Below, in pieces: positions 1 through 8,016 of a DNA stretch of 64,000 bases. The stretch spans positions 558,001-622,000 of the forward strand of contig NZ_JBNAGG010000001.1 of NCBI RefSeq assembly GCF_049801075.1. Reading direction: 5' to 3'. The translations under genes and the position numbers were made by a program. How positions within the stretch are numbered: position 1 is the stretch's first letter; each line of letters begins with the position of its first letter. A model generated the notes under the pieces. That model ran no database searches, was not told the DNA's origin, and saw only the letters and a list, made by a program, of their open reading frames with translations. The DNA is from Maritalea sp049801075 (GTDB lineage: Bacteria; Pseudomonadota; Alphaproteobacteria; Rhizobiales; Devosiaceae).

Positions 1-68
1 ATGGAATGTTCAAAAACGCGGCGGCGAATGCCCAACGCGACTTCTTCAGTGGTTTTTTTATTCTTCAC
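1..68 (-). CDS. Start of a cut-off gene, possibly transketolase N-terminal subunit
   Basis: Only the first 22 codons are inside the window; the gene continues beyond position 1. Reading leftwards, a GTG at 68 is preceded by a GGGG-type ribosome binding site about seven bases away. The open frame begins MKNKKTTEEVALGIRRRVFE. The run of an acidic/aliphatic stretch followed by IRRRV resembles the N-terminus of split or single-chain transketolases, but 22 residues are too few to be sure. It has the same orientation as the mutarotase and ABC genes to its right and could be the last gene of that operon. It may instead be an unrelated enzyme. Confidence 0.4.
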   Translation of the reverse strand, partial: MKNKKTTEEVALGIRRRVFEHS

Positions 69-166
69 CAGATTCCCCAATCAAAGTTGGCGTGAATACA
101 TCAATTATTACTAATGTCAGTATCATATAACATTTGATAAATAAAGATCGAAGCGCTGCAAAATAG

Positions 167-610
167 CTAAAAAATCACGCCCTTGCGCAAGATAAAGCAC
201 CCGAACGGACGCATCTCGCCCAGGCGTACAACGGCAAAGCAATTTTTGGCTTGCTGATAGAAGGTTTGGCGTTCGAGTGAACCCAATTTGGCGCCCTCTG
301 GTTTGGCTTTCTCCAACAGCGTAAACACTTGGCTGTGCACCTCGCCCATCTCGGTTGGCGCGCCGTCAATTTCCATGCGCCACGCGGCAAAATCGTAAAA
401 TTCATCCAAGGGAAAGTGCGAAATCATCGCCTCAATCAGCGTTGGTGCGTCCATCGCAGGCAGGTCAACCAGTTCGCCAGAAACGGTTTCAAGTGCGGTT
501 GAATGCGCCGGGAAGTTAGCGTCAACAATGGCGATCTCATCGCCATGTCCCATTTGCATCATCAGATAAACAAGGTGGGCGGACAGTTTTGCATCTATGC
601 CTTTGAGCAT
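167..610 (-). CDS. RbsD/FucU-family sugar mutarotase
   Basis: A 147-residue protein of the RbsD/FucU family, small cytoplasmic enzymes that interconvert sugar anomers or ring forms before phosphorylation. The N-terminus MLKGIDAKLS and the motif GHGDEIAIVDANFPA, with the catalytic His and Asp, are diagnostic; length is normal for the FucU branch. I start at ATG 610, because the in-frame TTG at 622 would put the GGAG ribosome binding site inside the gene. It lies downstream of the importer's binding-protein gene, separated by a terminator-like hairpin, so it is probably the weakly expressed tail of the importer operon. The exact sugar is unknown; the mtnK/mtnA context suggests a 5-modified ribose. 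Confidence 0.85.
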   Translation of the reverse strand: MLKGIDAKLSAHLVYLMMQMGHGDEIAIVDANFPAHSTALETVSGELVDLPAMDAPTLIEAMISHFPLDEFYDFAAWRMEIDGAPTEMGEVHSQVFTLLEKAKPEGAKLGSLERQTFYQQAKNCFAVVRLGEMRPFGCFILRKGVIF

Positions 611-619
611 ATTGGTCTC

Positions 620-666
620 CAAAGAAAAATGGGGCGACCTACGGGTGCTGCCCGACAGATCGCCCC
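620..666 (-). terminator. Hairpin plus T-run between binding-protein and mutarotase genes
   Basis: The arms GGGGCGA (631-637) and TCGCCCC (660-666) enclose a second small stem, CGGG/CCCG. Read on the minus strand the hairpin is followed by ATTTTTCTTT, so it looks like a Rho-independent terminator. The mutarotase ribosome binding site follows directly. It probably acts as a partial terminator or mRNA-stabilising element that keeps the binding protein in excess over the downstream gene. Confidence 0.6.
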
Positions 667-705
667 AGTCAAAGGGTTGCGTCTTTTTAAGGTTAGATCC
701 TTAAA

Positions 706-1752
706 TTATGGCAGTGGCATCCATTCAGGCACAGCCACTGGCGCATGGGCGAACTGTGGCAATTTCGCGCTCAGCTCTTCCATATTTTTGATGTCTTTTT
801 CCAACAGATCTTTTTGCGTGATCAAGGTTGGTGGCACCACAACGCTTGCGCCTGGATTTTCACCAGCCAACATCATCGCCAATGCACGTACAGAAACTTC
901 ACCCACCACAGCTGGGTTGGTTGCTGCAGTTGCTTTCCACGCGCTGTTTGGCTCGCGCATTGCTGCGATGTCAGATGTTGAAACGTCAGCAGAATAGATG
1001 CTCACCTGCTCTGACATGCCTGCTTCGTCAACAGCGATCTTCACGCCTTTGGCGAATTCGTCATATGGCGCAAACATCACGGTGATATCTGGGTTTGCAG
1101 ACAAAACTGAACGGGCTTGGTTGGCGTTTGAGTTGGCGATTGGGTTGTCCAATGTGCCGAACTGGGCTTTTTCGTCGATGCCAGGATAGCGCTCTTTAAA
1201 CTCTACCCATGTTTCGTTGCGGCGATCGAGCGGTGCAATGCCTGGCACATAAACATAACCAGCTTTCCAGCTTTCGCCATTGTCAGCAATCGCTTGCTCC
1301 AAAGCCAAGCGGGCCAAGTCGCGGTCAGATTGCTCGATTTGCGGCACGGCCGGGTTTTCAACGTTTACGTCGAAAGCCACCACTTTGATGCCTGCATCCA
1401 CAGCGCGCTGCACTGCTTCTTGCATAGATTCAGTCAAACCATGCTGTACGATGATGCCGTCAACGCCCAATGCGATCGCTTGGTCCACCATGTCGGCCTG
1501 CAAGGCTGCATCTTGGCGGCTGTCGAGCACGCGCAAATCTACGCCCAATGCTTCTGACTGGCGCTCAACGCCTGACAAATAAGCTTGGAAAAAGTCACCT
1601 GTAGACAAATAACGCACCAACGCGATTTTCACATCGCCAGCATTATCAAATGGCGCAGGCATGTCGGCCGCATGGGCCAAGCCTACGAAGCTAGATGCAG
1701 CAAGGGAAGCCCCTGCGAGCAGTTTAGCAAACATGCGTCTTGTTAAGTTCAT
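706..1752 (-). CDS. Ribose-type ABC importer substrate-binding protein
   Basis: A 348-residue periplasmic binding protein of the Peripla_BP_4 (RbsB) family that would deliver a sugar to the permease and ATPase encoded just upstream on the same strand. The N-terminal region carries TRRMFAKLL, then a hydrophobic stretch and AHA before the mature ADMPAPFD. The twin arginine with Phe at +2 resembles a Tat signal, although Sec export is also possible. The core has the usual family features (DSRQDAALQADMVDQAIALGVDGIIV, in part). ATG 1752 is preceded by GGAGGAACCAA. The mtn genes opposite suggest methylthioribose or deoxyribose as ligand, but no ligand-defining residue can be read from sequence alone. 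Confidence 0.85.
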   Translation of the reverse strand: MNLTRRMFAKLLAGASLAASSFVGLAHAADMPAPFDNAGDVKIALVRYLSTGDFFQAYLSGVERQSEALGVDLRVLDSRQDAALQADMVDQAIALGVDGIIVQHGLTESMQEAVQRAVDAGIKVVAFDVNVENPAVPQIEQSDRDLARLALEQAIADNGESWKAGYVYVPGIAPLDRRNETWVEFKERYPGIDEKAQFGTLDNPIANSNANQARSVLSANPDITVMFAPYDEFAKGVKIAVDEAGMSEQVSIYSADVSTSDIAAMREPNSAWKATAATNPAVVGEVSVRALAMMLAGENPGASVVVPPTLITQKDLLEKDIKNMEELSAKLPQFAHAPVAVPEWMPLP

Positions 1753-1805
1753 TTGGTTCCTCCGATTTAATCGACCGCTTTGTTAAGGCTCTAGGGTGGT
1801 CGGAC

Positions 1806-2825
1806 CTAGCGTCTATTTGAAAGTGCAAATGTGAACATGAGCGCGACAACCAGCACGCCGCCTTTCACAAAATCTTGGGTGTAATAAGGGGCATTCATCA
1901 TGGTGAGGCCTTGCAGCAAAATGCCGACAAAAAGCGCACCCACCGCGGTGCCGAACGCGTTTGGTTTCGCTGCGCCCAAAACGGCAAAACCGATCAGCGC
2001 TGCCGCCACAGAATCGAGCAGCAAATTGTTGCCTGAGGCGATGTCGCCGCGGCCCAAGCGTGCCGCCAGCAAGATGCCGCCAACAGAAGCCAAAACACCA
2101 GAAATCATATAGGCGATGATTTTGTATTTCTTCACTGGCACGCCTGCGAGGCTTGCCGCGCGCTGGTTCGACCCGATCGCATACATCACGCGGCCATAGC
2201 GGGTATATTCAAGAAACAGCCAAATGCCGATGGCGATCACCACCAAAAAGACCACGGAAACCGGGATCAGATTGTCGATGAAAAAATCAAACCGGTGACG
2301 GCCAAGGGCCAAAAACTCAGGCGAGAAGCTGCCAGCCGCCGTTGAACCATCGGGCAAGCTCATGCCTGTCGCGATGGAACGGCCTTCGGTTGGGATGCGC
2401 TGCAAACCGATCAGCAAGAACATCATGCCCAAAGTAGCCAACAAGTCTGGCACCCGCATTTGCACAATCAAAAATCCATTGATCAAGCCCACCAGTGCGC
2501 CCATCAGCAAACAGGCAACTACAGCCACCAGCGCGCTTTGTTCCATCACCACCATCACATAGGCGGAAAGCATGAGGGCCGACGTGGCCACCGCGCCGAT
2601 GGAAAGGTCAAACCCGTCCACAACCAATGTTGCAGTAACGCCGAGGGCCAAAATGCCCGTAATCGCTACAGATTGGAAAATGAACACCGCGCTATAAGGG
2701 CTGGCAAAACCTTCTGCCGCCACGCTGAAATAGACCACAAGGCCAACCAGCAGGGCCACAAAGCCATAGCGGATGGCATAATCTGTCAGTGACATGGATT
2801 TTTTGTTCACACGGGTTTCGCTCAT
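1806..2825 (-). CDS. Ribose-type ABC importer permease
   Basis: A 339-residue integral membrane protein of the RbsC/BPD_transp_2 family, with about eight to ten hydrophobic segments. The family's cytoplasmic loop is visible as RYGRVMYAIGSNQRAASLAGV, followed by the conserved GxLLAARLGRG segment. It would form the homodimeric channel for the sugar bound by the neighbouring periplasmic protein. Its start overlaps the ATPase stop by four bases (ATGA), indicating translational coupling. The binding-protein gene follows after about 50 bases. The order ATPase, permease, binding protein is common for this transporter family in alphaproteobacteria. Confidence 0.87.
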   Translation of the reverse strand: MSETRVNKKSMSLTDYAIRYGFVALLVGLVVYFSVAAEGFASPYSAVFIFQSVAITGILALGVTATLVVDGFDLSIGAVATSALMLSAYVMVVMEQSALVAVVACLLMGALVGLINGFLIVQMRVPDLLATLGMMFLLIGLQRIPTEGRSIATGMSLPDGSTAAGSFSPEFLALGRHRFDFFIDNLIPVSVVFLVVIAIGIWLFLEYTRYGRVMYAIGSNQRAASLAGVPVKKYKIIAYMISGVLASVGGILLAARLGRGDIASGNNLLLDSVAAALIGFAVLGAAKPNAFGTAVGALFVGILLQGLTMMNAPYYTQDFVKGGVLVVALMFTFALSNRR

Positions 2826-4357
2826 CGAGCAGCCCCTTCTTTTTGTTCTTGTAGATCTTGTGGTGCCGCCGCGCCTGAAACTTGCTCCAAGATCAGGTCC
2901 ACATCGACATTTTCGTTTTTGTGCTCGCCGGCAATGGTGAATTCAGCCATCACCAAAATGCGGTCGGCAATCTCTAAGGCTTCATCCAGCTCAGCCACCA
3001 AAACGATGGTCGCCCGATCCTTCGCGGTTTCGCGCAGTTTCGCGCCAATGTCGCGCCGGGCGGCAATGTCCACGCCTTGGAACGGCTCGTCCAAAATCAA
3101 CACATCGCTGGGGTGCGAGAGCCAGCGGCCCACCATTACCTTTTGCTGATTGCCGCCAGAAAGTGTACCGATATCGTCATTGGCGCTCTGGCACACAATG
3201 CCCAACTTGCTGATGGCATCGTTGGTAATGCGATACTCAGAACGGCGGCGCACAAAGCCAAGCGTCGACAAGCTAGAAAGAAAAGGCAGCGTAATGTTGC
3301 GGTTAATGTCAAAATCTTGCACCACACCATTGGTGCCGCGATCTTTCGCGCATAAAAACACGCCTTGATTGATGGCATCGCGCGCCGATTGCGGGGTGTA
3401 GCTTTTGCCTTTCAACGTCACCGTGCCACCTGCTGGGGCCAATTGGCCAAACAGCACTTCCGTGAGTTGGGTTTTGCCCACGCCGACCAATCCGGTGATT
3501 GCAATCACCTCATTGCGGTGCGCTGTTAAATTGATCGGCTTGCTCTCAGGCTTAAGCTGCAGATTTTCCAGCTCCAGCACTTTTTCACCCGGCGCCTGCA
3601 CCGCGATGTTTACATCGGTCATGGTGTGGCCAAGCATATCATTTACCGCGCCCTCATAATCGAGAGGCTCGGTTTCATATTGGCCCACAATGGTGCCATC
3701 GCGCATGGAAACGATACGGTCGGCCACGCGGCGAATGTCCGACATGCGGTGAGAAATATAAAGAATGGCTACGCCGCCTTCGCGCAATTTATCGACAAGC
3801 GCGAAAAGCCGTTCGGCTTCTGATGCGGAGAGCGAGCTGGTCGGCTCGTCCAAAATCATCAATTTCGGCTCGTGCGCCATGGCGCGGGCAATAGCCACCA
3901 ATTGCCGATCCGCCAGGGTGAGATCACTCACCATCATGTTCATATCGAAATTGAGGCCCAACTTTGCGGCAATTTCTTCCGCCGAACGGCGGATTTTGCG
4001 GGGGTTGAGCACGGGCGCGCTTTTCGGGTTGGCCAGCCAATCCAACATCAGGTTGGACGCCACATCCAAATCCGGCACCACGCCATCATTGATATTTTGG
4101 TGGACGGTCACAATGCCCGCTTGCAGCGCTTCAGAAGGTGTGGTTGGTGCGAAGGGCTTTCCGTTCAATTCAACTTGGCCCGCATCGGCGGCATAAAGCC
4201 CGCAGATGATTTTGACCAAGGTGGATTTGCCCGCCCCATTGGCGCCCATCAGCACTGTTACTTTGCCCGCAGGGATATCTAAATCCACGCCGCGCAGCAC
4301 ACGATTGGCCGCAAAACGCTTTTCGAGCCCGCGAATTTTGATGGGTATTCCAGCCAT
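2822..4357 (-). CDS. Ribose-type ABC importer ATPase, two fused domains
   Basis: A 511-residue RbsA-type protein with two nucleotide-binding domains in tandem. The first has Walker A GANGAGKST and Walker B LMILDEPTSS but a divergent signature (LTLADRQLVAIARA). The second has a degenerate Walker A GLVGVGKT, a canonical signature LSGGNQQKV and Walker B LILDEPFQGVD. This asymmetry is normal for the family. I start at ATG 4357 because GGAGGAG lies three bases upstream; an ATG 42 bases further out is in frame but has no such site and would run towards the operator. It is the first gene of the importer operon, transcribed divergently from mtnK. Confidence 0.87.
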   Translation of the reverse strand: MAGIPIKIRGLEKRFAANRVLRGVDLDIPAGKVTVLMGANGAGKSTLVKIICGLYAADAGQVELNGKPFAPTTPSEALQAGIVTVHQNINDGVVPDLDVASNLMLDWLANPKSAPVLNPRKIRRSAEEIAAKLGLNFDMNMMVSDLTLADRQLVAIARAMAHEPKLMILDEPTSSLSASEAERLFALVDKLREGGVAILYISHRMSDIRRVADRIVSMRDGTIVGQYETEPLDYEGAVNDMLGHTMTDVNIAVQAPGEKVLELENLQLKPESKPINLTAHRNEVIAITGLVGVGKTQLTEVLFGQLAPAGGTVTLKGKSYTPQSARDAINQGVFLCAKDRGTNGVVQDFDINRNITLPFLSSLSTLGFVRRRSEYRITNDAISKLGIVCQSANDDIGTLSGGNQQKVMVGRWLSHPSDVLILDEPFQGVDIAARRDIGAKLRETAKDRATIVLVAELDEALEIADRILVMAEFTIAGEHKNENVDVDLILEQVSGAAAPQDLQEQKEGAAR

Positions 4358-4397
4358 AAACTCCTCCGATAGCGGCACGATAAATGCATTTCGCATC

Positions 4398-4428
4398 AAA
4401 TGTCAAACGTTATTGACATTTGACATTT
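4398..4428. promoter_or_regulatory. Inverted repeat AAATGTCAAA/TTTGACATTT, candidate SorC operator
   Basis: A perfect 10-base inverted repeat (4398-4407 and 4419-4428) with an 11-base spacer holding a further TTGACA half-site. It lies between the divergent importer operon and mtnK, about 40 bases from the importer start. The same half-site recurs in the SorC/aldolase control region at 7948-7978. I infer that the SorC-type regulator at 6952 binds both. Confidence 0.6.
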
Positions 4429-4529
4429 AAATTGCAAATCATGGGGCAATATGTGTTTGGCGTTTTGCGCTTGCCATGTCACCCTAACCCCTGAATTTGT
4501 TAGTGTGACCAGCGCATTGGGAGGATATT

Positions 4530-5798
4530 GTGAGCAATCCATATGAACCATTAAATGTAGACACAATTGGCGAAAAACTTGGCCATTTGGAGATCTTGAA
4601 AGAAAAAGTTGGGCCTAATGCGGCAAGCTGGTCGGCACAAGAAGTTGGCGATGGCAACCTCAATCTGGTCTTTATTGTCACCGGCCCAAATGGCCAAGCG
4701 ATTGTGAAGCAGGCCCTGCCCTATGTGCGGTTGGTGGGCGACAGCTGGCCCTTGCCCCTAAAGCGGGCTTTCTTTGAGTATCACGCGCTGATCCGGCAAG
4801 CTAAATATGCCCCCGAAGATGTGCCTGAGGTTTATCATTTTGACGAATCGCAAGCGCTGATCGTGATGCAGTTCATGACCCCGCATGTGATATTGCGCAA
4901 CAGCTTGCGCGACGGGATCAAGCACGACAATCTGGCCGAAGTGATGGGCAAATTTTGTGCCCGCACCCTGTTCCGAGCTTCTGATCTGTCCATGGACACC
5001 AAAGAGCGCAAAAAAGATCTGGCGCTTTTCGCAGACAATATTGAACTGTGTGACATCACCGAAAATCTTGTGTTCACCGATCCATATTTCGATGCAGAGA
5101 TGAACCGCCACACCAGCCCGCAATTGGATGGGATTGTGGCGAGCTTGCGCGCTGACATCGACATGAAAGTTGCGGCCCAGCATTTCAAAGCCAAATTCTG
5201 CAACAATGCTGAAACGCTGCTGCATGGCGATTTGCACACAGGCTCTATTATGGTCACCGAAAGTGACACAGTGGTGATCGACCCTGAATTTGCCACATAC
5301 GGCCCCATCGGTTTCGACATTGGCATGTTGCTGGGCAATTTCTATATGGCGTTCTTCGCGCAGGATGGTCATGAAGCGTCTAAAGGCGCGCGTGATGATT
5401 ATGCGCAATGGATTTTGGATGTTACGTGCGACATCTGGCACCATTTTGAAGAAGAGTTCAGCCATTTGTGGCGCACGGAGCGCACCGGCATTCTTTACGA
5501 CAAACGACTTTATGAAGATCAGGGCCACAATCTTGCATCTGAACAGGCGCTCACTGATCGCTTGAATCAAATCTGGTCAGATGCGCTAGGCTTTGGCGGT
5601 ATTGAGATGCACCGCCGCATTTTGGGCCTTGCCCACATTATGGAGCTCGACAGCATTGAGGACGCGGATTTGCGCGCCGCTTGCGAGGCACGGGCTTTGC
5701 AGTTTGGCCGTCAAATCGTGATTTCACGTGACGCTTATAAATCCCCACATCAAATCGCCGAGCTTGCGCGCGCGGTCAGAAAGGACAATTTCCTATGA
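4530..5798 (+). CDS. mtnK: S-methyl-5-thioribose kinase
   Basis: A 422-residue kinase that phosphorylates 5-methylthioribose (and, in the DHAP shunt, 5-deoxyribose) at C1 using ATP. It has an APH-type fold: GDGNLNLVFIV in the N-lobe, the catalytic loop HGDLHTGSIMV, then DPEFATYGPIGFDIG as the metal-binding segment with the methylthioribose-kinase form of the motif. Length is normal. The start is GTG 4530 behind GGGAGGATATT. Its last four bases overlap mtnA, so the two are coupled. It is transcribed divergently from the sugar importer and shares the TTTGACA palindrome, which implies that imported rather than only internally made methylthioribose is processed. Confidence 0.93.
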   Translation: MSNPYEPLNVDTIGEKLGHLEILKEKVGPNAASWSAQEVGDGNLNLVFIVTGPNGQAIVKQALPYVRLVGDSWPLPLKRAFFEYHALIRQAKYAPEDVPEVYHFDESQALIVMQFMTPHVILRNSLRDGIKHDNLAEVMGKFCARTLFRASDLSMDTKERKKDLALFADNIELCDITENLVFTDPYFDAEMNRHTSPQLDGIVASLRADIDMKVAAQHFKAKFCNNAETLLHGDLHTGSIMVTESDTVVIDPEFATYGPIGFDIGMLLGNFYMAFFAQDGHEASKGARDDYAQWILDVTCDIWHHFEEEFSHLWRTERTGILYDKRLYEDQGHNLASEQALTDRLNQIWSDALGFGGIEMHRRILGLAHIMELDSIEDADLRAACEARALQFGRQIVISRDAYKSPHQIAELARAVRKDNFL

Positions 5799-6889
5799 AA
5801 ATAGATGGCACTCATTATCGCTCCATTTGGTTGGGGGATGATCAACAGACCGTCAAAATCATCGAGCAGCGCTTATTGCCGCACGAGTTGAAAGTGGTGG
5901 AGCTGAAATCACGTGAAGATGCGGCTGTGGCCATTAAAGATATGTGGGTGCGTGGTGCACCCTTGATTGGCGCAACTGCGGCATACGGCATGGCTTTGGC
6001 TATGGCCAATGATCCATCAGATCAAAATCTTGATGCTTCATGGGAAATTTTGAACGAAACCCGCCCCACCGCTATCAATTTGCGCTGGGCGTTGGACCGC
6101 GCCAAAGCCCACCTCAGCGCCATTGCGCCAGCAGAACGGGCGGCTGCAGCCTATAAATTGGCGGCTGAAATTTGCGATGAAGATGTAGAGATCAATCGCG
6201 CCATCGGCCAAAACGGCCTCAAGCTCATTGAAGAGATTGCGGCGAAGAAAGCCCCTGGTGAAACGATCAATATTTTAACTCATTGCAATGCGGGGTGGCT
6301 CGCCACTGTGGACTGGGGCACCGCCACCTCGCCCATTTATCACGCGGTTGAAAAAGGCCTTAAAGTGCATGTGTGGGTGGATGAAACCCGCCCCCGCAAC
6401 CAAGGCGCACAATTGACCAGTTGGGAAATGGCAAGCCATGGGGTGCCGCACACTTTGATCGTCGACAATGCGGGCGGCTATTTGATGCAGCATGGGCAAG
6501 TGGACATGGTGATTGTGGGGACAGACCGCACCACCGCGCAAGGCGATGTGTGCAACAAGATCGGCACCTATTTGAAGGCGCTGGCCGCTAAGGACAATAA
6601 TGTGCCGTTCTATGTGGCCCTGCCCTCACCTACCATCGACTGGACCGTGAATGATGGCGTGAAGGAAATTCCAATCGAAGAACGCGATGGCCGTGAAGTG
6701 ACCCATGTTTATGGCAAGCTGGAAAATGGCGAGCGTGATTGGGTGCAAATTTCACCGGACGCGACACCAGGCGGCAATCCCGCCTTTGACGTAACACCTG
6801 CAAGGTTGATCACAGGTTTGATCACAGAGCGCGGTGTTTGTGCCGCATCCAATGAAGGTCTTAAAAGCCTATTCCCTGAGCAGGAATAA
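5795..6889 (+). CDS. mtnA: S-methyl-5-thioribose-1-phosphate isomerase
   Basis: A 364-residue enzyme converting methylthioribose-1-phosphate into methylthioribulose-1-phosphate, and likewise 5-deoxyribose-1-phosphate. Family motifs include WVRGAPLIGATAAYGMALA near the N-terminus, THCNAGWLATVDWGTA with the catalytic Cys near residue 164, and GTDRTTAQGDVCNKIGT with the catalytic Asp near residue 244. Length matches MtnA rather than eIF2B subunits. It overlaps mtnK by ATGA and is followed by a strong terminator. No mtnB, mtnC or mtnD lies nearby, which argues against the classical methionine salvage branch being encoded here and for aldolase cleavage by the enzyme at 8017. Confidence 0.94.
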   Translation: MKIDGTHYRSIWLGDDQQTVKIIEQRLLPHELKVVELKSREDAAVAIKDMWVRGAPLIGATAAYGMALAMANDPSDQNLDASWEILNETRPTAINLRWALDRAKAHLSAIAPAERAAAAYKLAAEICDEDVEINRAIGQNGLKLIEEIAAKKAPGETINILTHCNAGWLATVDWGTATSPIYHAVEKGLKVHVWVDETRPRNQGAQLTSWEMASHGVPHTLIVDNAGGYLMQHGQVDMVIVGTDRTTAQGDVCNKIGTYLKALAAKDNNVPFYVALPSPTIDWTVNDGVKEIPIEERDGREVTHVYGKLENGERDWVQISPDATPGGNPAFDVTPARLITGLITERGVCAASNEGLKSLFPEQE

Positions 6890-6894
6890 ATGCG

Positions 6895-6927
6895 AAAGGG
6901 GCGCAACTCAGGTTGCGCCCTTTTTTC
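6895..6927 (+). terminator. Rho-independent terminator after mtnA
   Basis: A nine-base stem GGGCGCAAC (6899-6907) and GTTGCGCCC (6912-6920) with loop TCAG is followed by six T. The A/T bases flanking the stem extend the pairing. It sits between the convergent mtnA and SorC-regulator genes. Confidence 0.9.
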
Positions 6928-6951
6928 TCAATCTGACTTGGATTGTTCTGC

Positions 6952-7929
6952 TTAGTCTAGCGCGAGGATAAGCTGCGCCGTTTCAGCATCTGTCACCAAA
7001 TGGGTGGCATAGCCCCCATTCATCACCGCCGCCATGGCTTGCGCCTTATCTTCCCCAACGGAAACCAGCAAGCCAGTTTCGAGGTGAGTGAGTTTTTCCA
7101 ACTCAATGCCGATCATCCGGTCGTCCAACGGCCCATGCACAGGCTTGCCCGCTTGATCTACAAAGCGGCCGCACAGCACACCGCATGCACCCTTATCGAC
7201 ATAGGTTTTCAAATCATCTTCGGTGGCAATGCCACTCATCACCACATGAGAATTGGCATTGACGGAGCCGGCGGCAAACACTGCTTTGTTGCATTGTTCC
7301 AAGGCCGCCAATTGATTTTTGATGATCGGCTCAGCCCGCAATTGCCGCGCCAATTCCACATTAGTCACAATGGCTGGGGCGTGCAAATTGATGCAGGCAG
7401 CGCCAAGTCCTTGTGCCAGATGGGCGGAACAGATTTCAGCGGTAAAGCCATATGGCGTTGCCATGGAGCCGACCAATTGCGCCACTTCCACGTCAGGGAT
7501 GGTCACGTTAGCAGAGGAAACCAGCAGTTCGGCCATTTCATAAATGGTTTGGCCCCACGCTACGCCCAACTTGTCGCCGGGTGCCACCAAGTCAGGCAAC
7601 CACTCTGCCGCGCCCCGCGCCGCGCGGGTTAGTCGCGCTTGAATATCGCCCTGCCCATTGGGCACAATGAAGGCGGCTTTCAGGTTAAATTTTTCGCGCA
7701 ATTGGTGGGAAAGCTTATGGCCCATAAACACATCAGGTGCCATGGTGACGCGGATGTAATTTTTCTCCCGCGCTTCCTGCAAATAATTGACCACAGTGGC
7801 GCGTGATACATCCAGCCGGTCGGCAATTTCATTTTGGTTCAGCCCATCATGATAATAAAGCCATGCGGCTTCCACCACAATTTCATCACCACTCACCTGG
7901 CCAGAAGCCCGCCTTTTGCCGTATGCCAT
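6952..7929 (-). CDS. SorC/DeoR-type sugar-responsive transcriptional regulator
   Basis: A 325-residue regulator with an N-terminal helix-turn-helix (about residues 15-60; GLNQNEIADRLDVSRATVVN) and a C-terminal sugar-phosphate-binding domain of the SorC type, with the patterns LGVAWGQTIYEMAE and GACGVLCGRFVDQAG. Such proteins usually act as sugar-phosphate-released repressors or activators of an adjacent catabolic operon. It is transcribed divergently from the aldolase fusion, and its start is only about 20 bases from the palindrome at 7948-7978. The same palindrome stands before mtnK and the importer, so this gene is the best candidate for local control. The effector would plausibly be methylthioribose or a phosphorylated derivative. 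Confidence 0.85.
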   Translation of the reverse strand: MAYGKRRASGQVSGDEIVVEAAWLYYHDGLNQNEIADRLDVSRATVVNYLQEAREKNYIRVTMAPDVFMGHKLSHQLREKFNLKAAFIVPNGQGDIQARLTRAARGAAEWLPDLVAPGDKLGVAWGQTIYEMAELLVSSANVTIPDVEVAQLVGSMATPYGFTAEICSAHLAQGLGAACINLHAPAIVTNVELARQLRAEPIIKNQLAALEQCNKAVFAAGSVNANSHVVMSGIATEDDLKTYVDKGACGVLCGRFVDQAGKPVHGPLDDRMIGIELEKLTHLETGLLVSVGEDKAQAMAAVMNGGYATHLVTDAETAQLILALD

Positions 7930-7947
7930 AATTCCCCTCTTTTTTCT

Positions 7948-7978
7948 ATTTGACAGATGTCACTAACATTTGTCAAAT
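7948..7978. promoter_or_regulatory. Inverted repeat ATTTGACA/TGTCAAAT, candidate SorC operator
   Basis: The arms at 7948-7955 and 7971-7978 form an eight-base inverted repeat, with an extra TGTCA half-site at 7959-7963 between them. It lies between the SorC regulator start (7929) and the aldolase fusion. The TTTGACA half-site is shared with the element at 4398-4428, suggesting autoregulation plus control of the aldolase. Confidence 0.55.
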
Positions 7979-8016
7979 TACAAAAAATCATCCCTAAAAA
8001 TTGGACGGACGGCCTC

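Noticed and set aside
706..4357. Plain ribose importer (rbsABC) assignment
   Set aside because: The subunits are RbsABC-like, but the ribose-specific genes are absent here and the divergent operon is mtnK-mtnA with a shared palindrome; ribose is not the best-supported substrate.
4758..5570. 270-codon open frame on the strand opposite mtnK
   Set aside because: It lies wholly within mtnK, has no ribosome site or family motif, and long antisense frames are expected with this codon usage.
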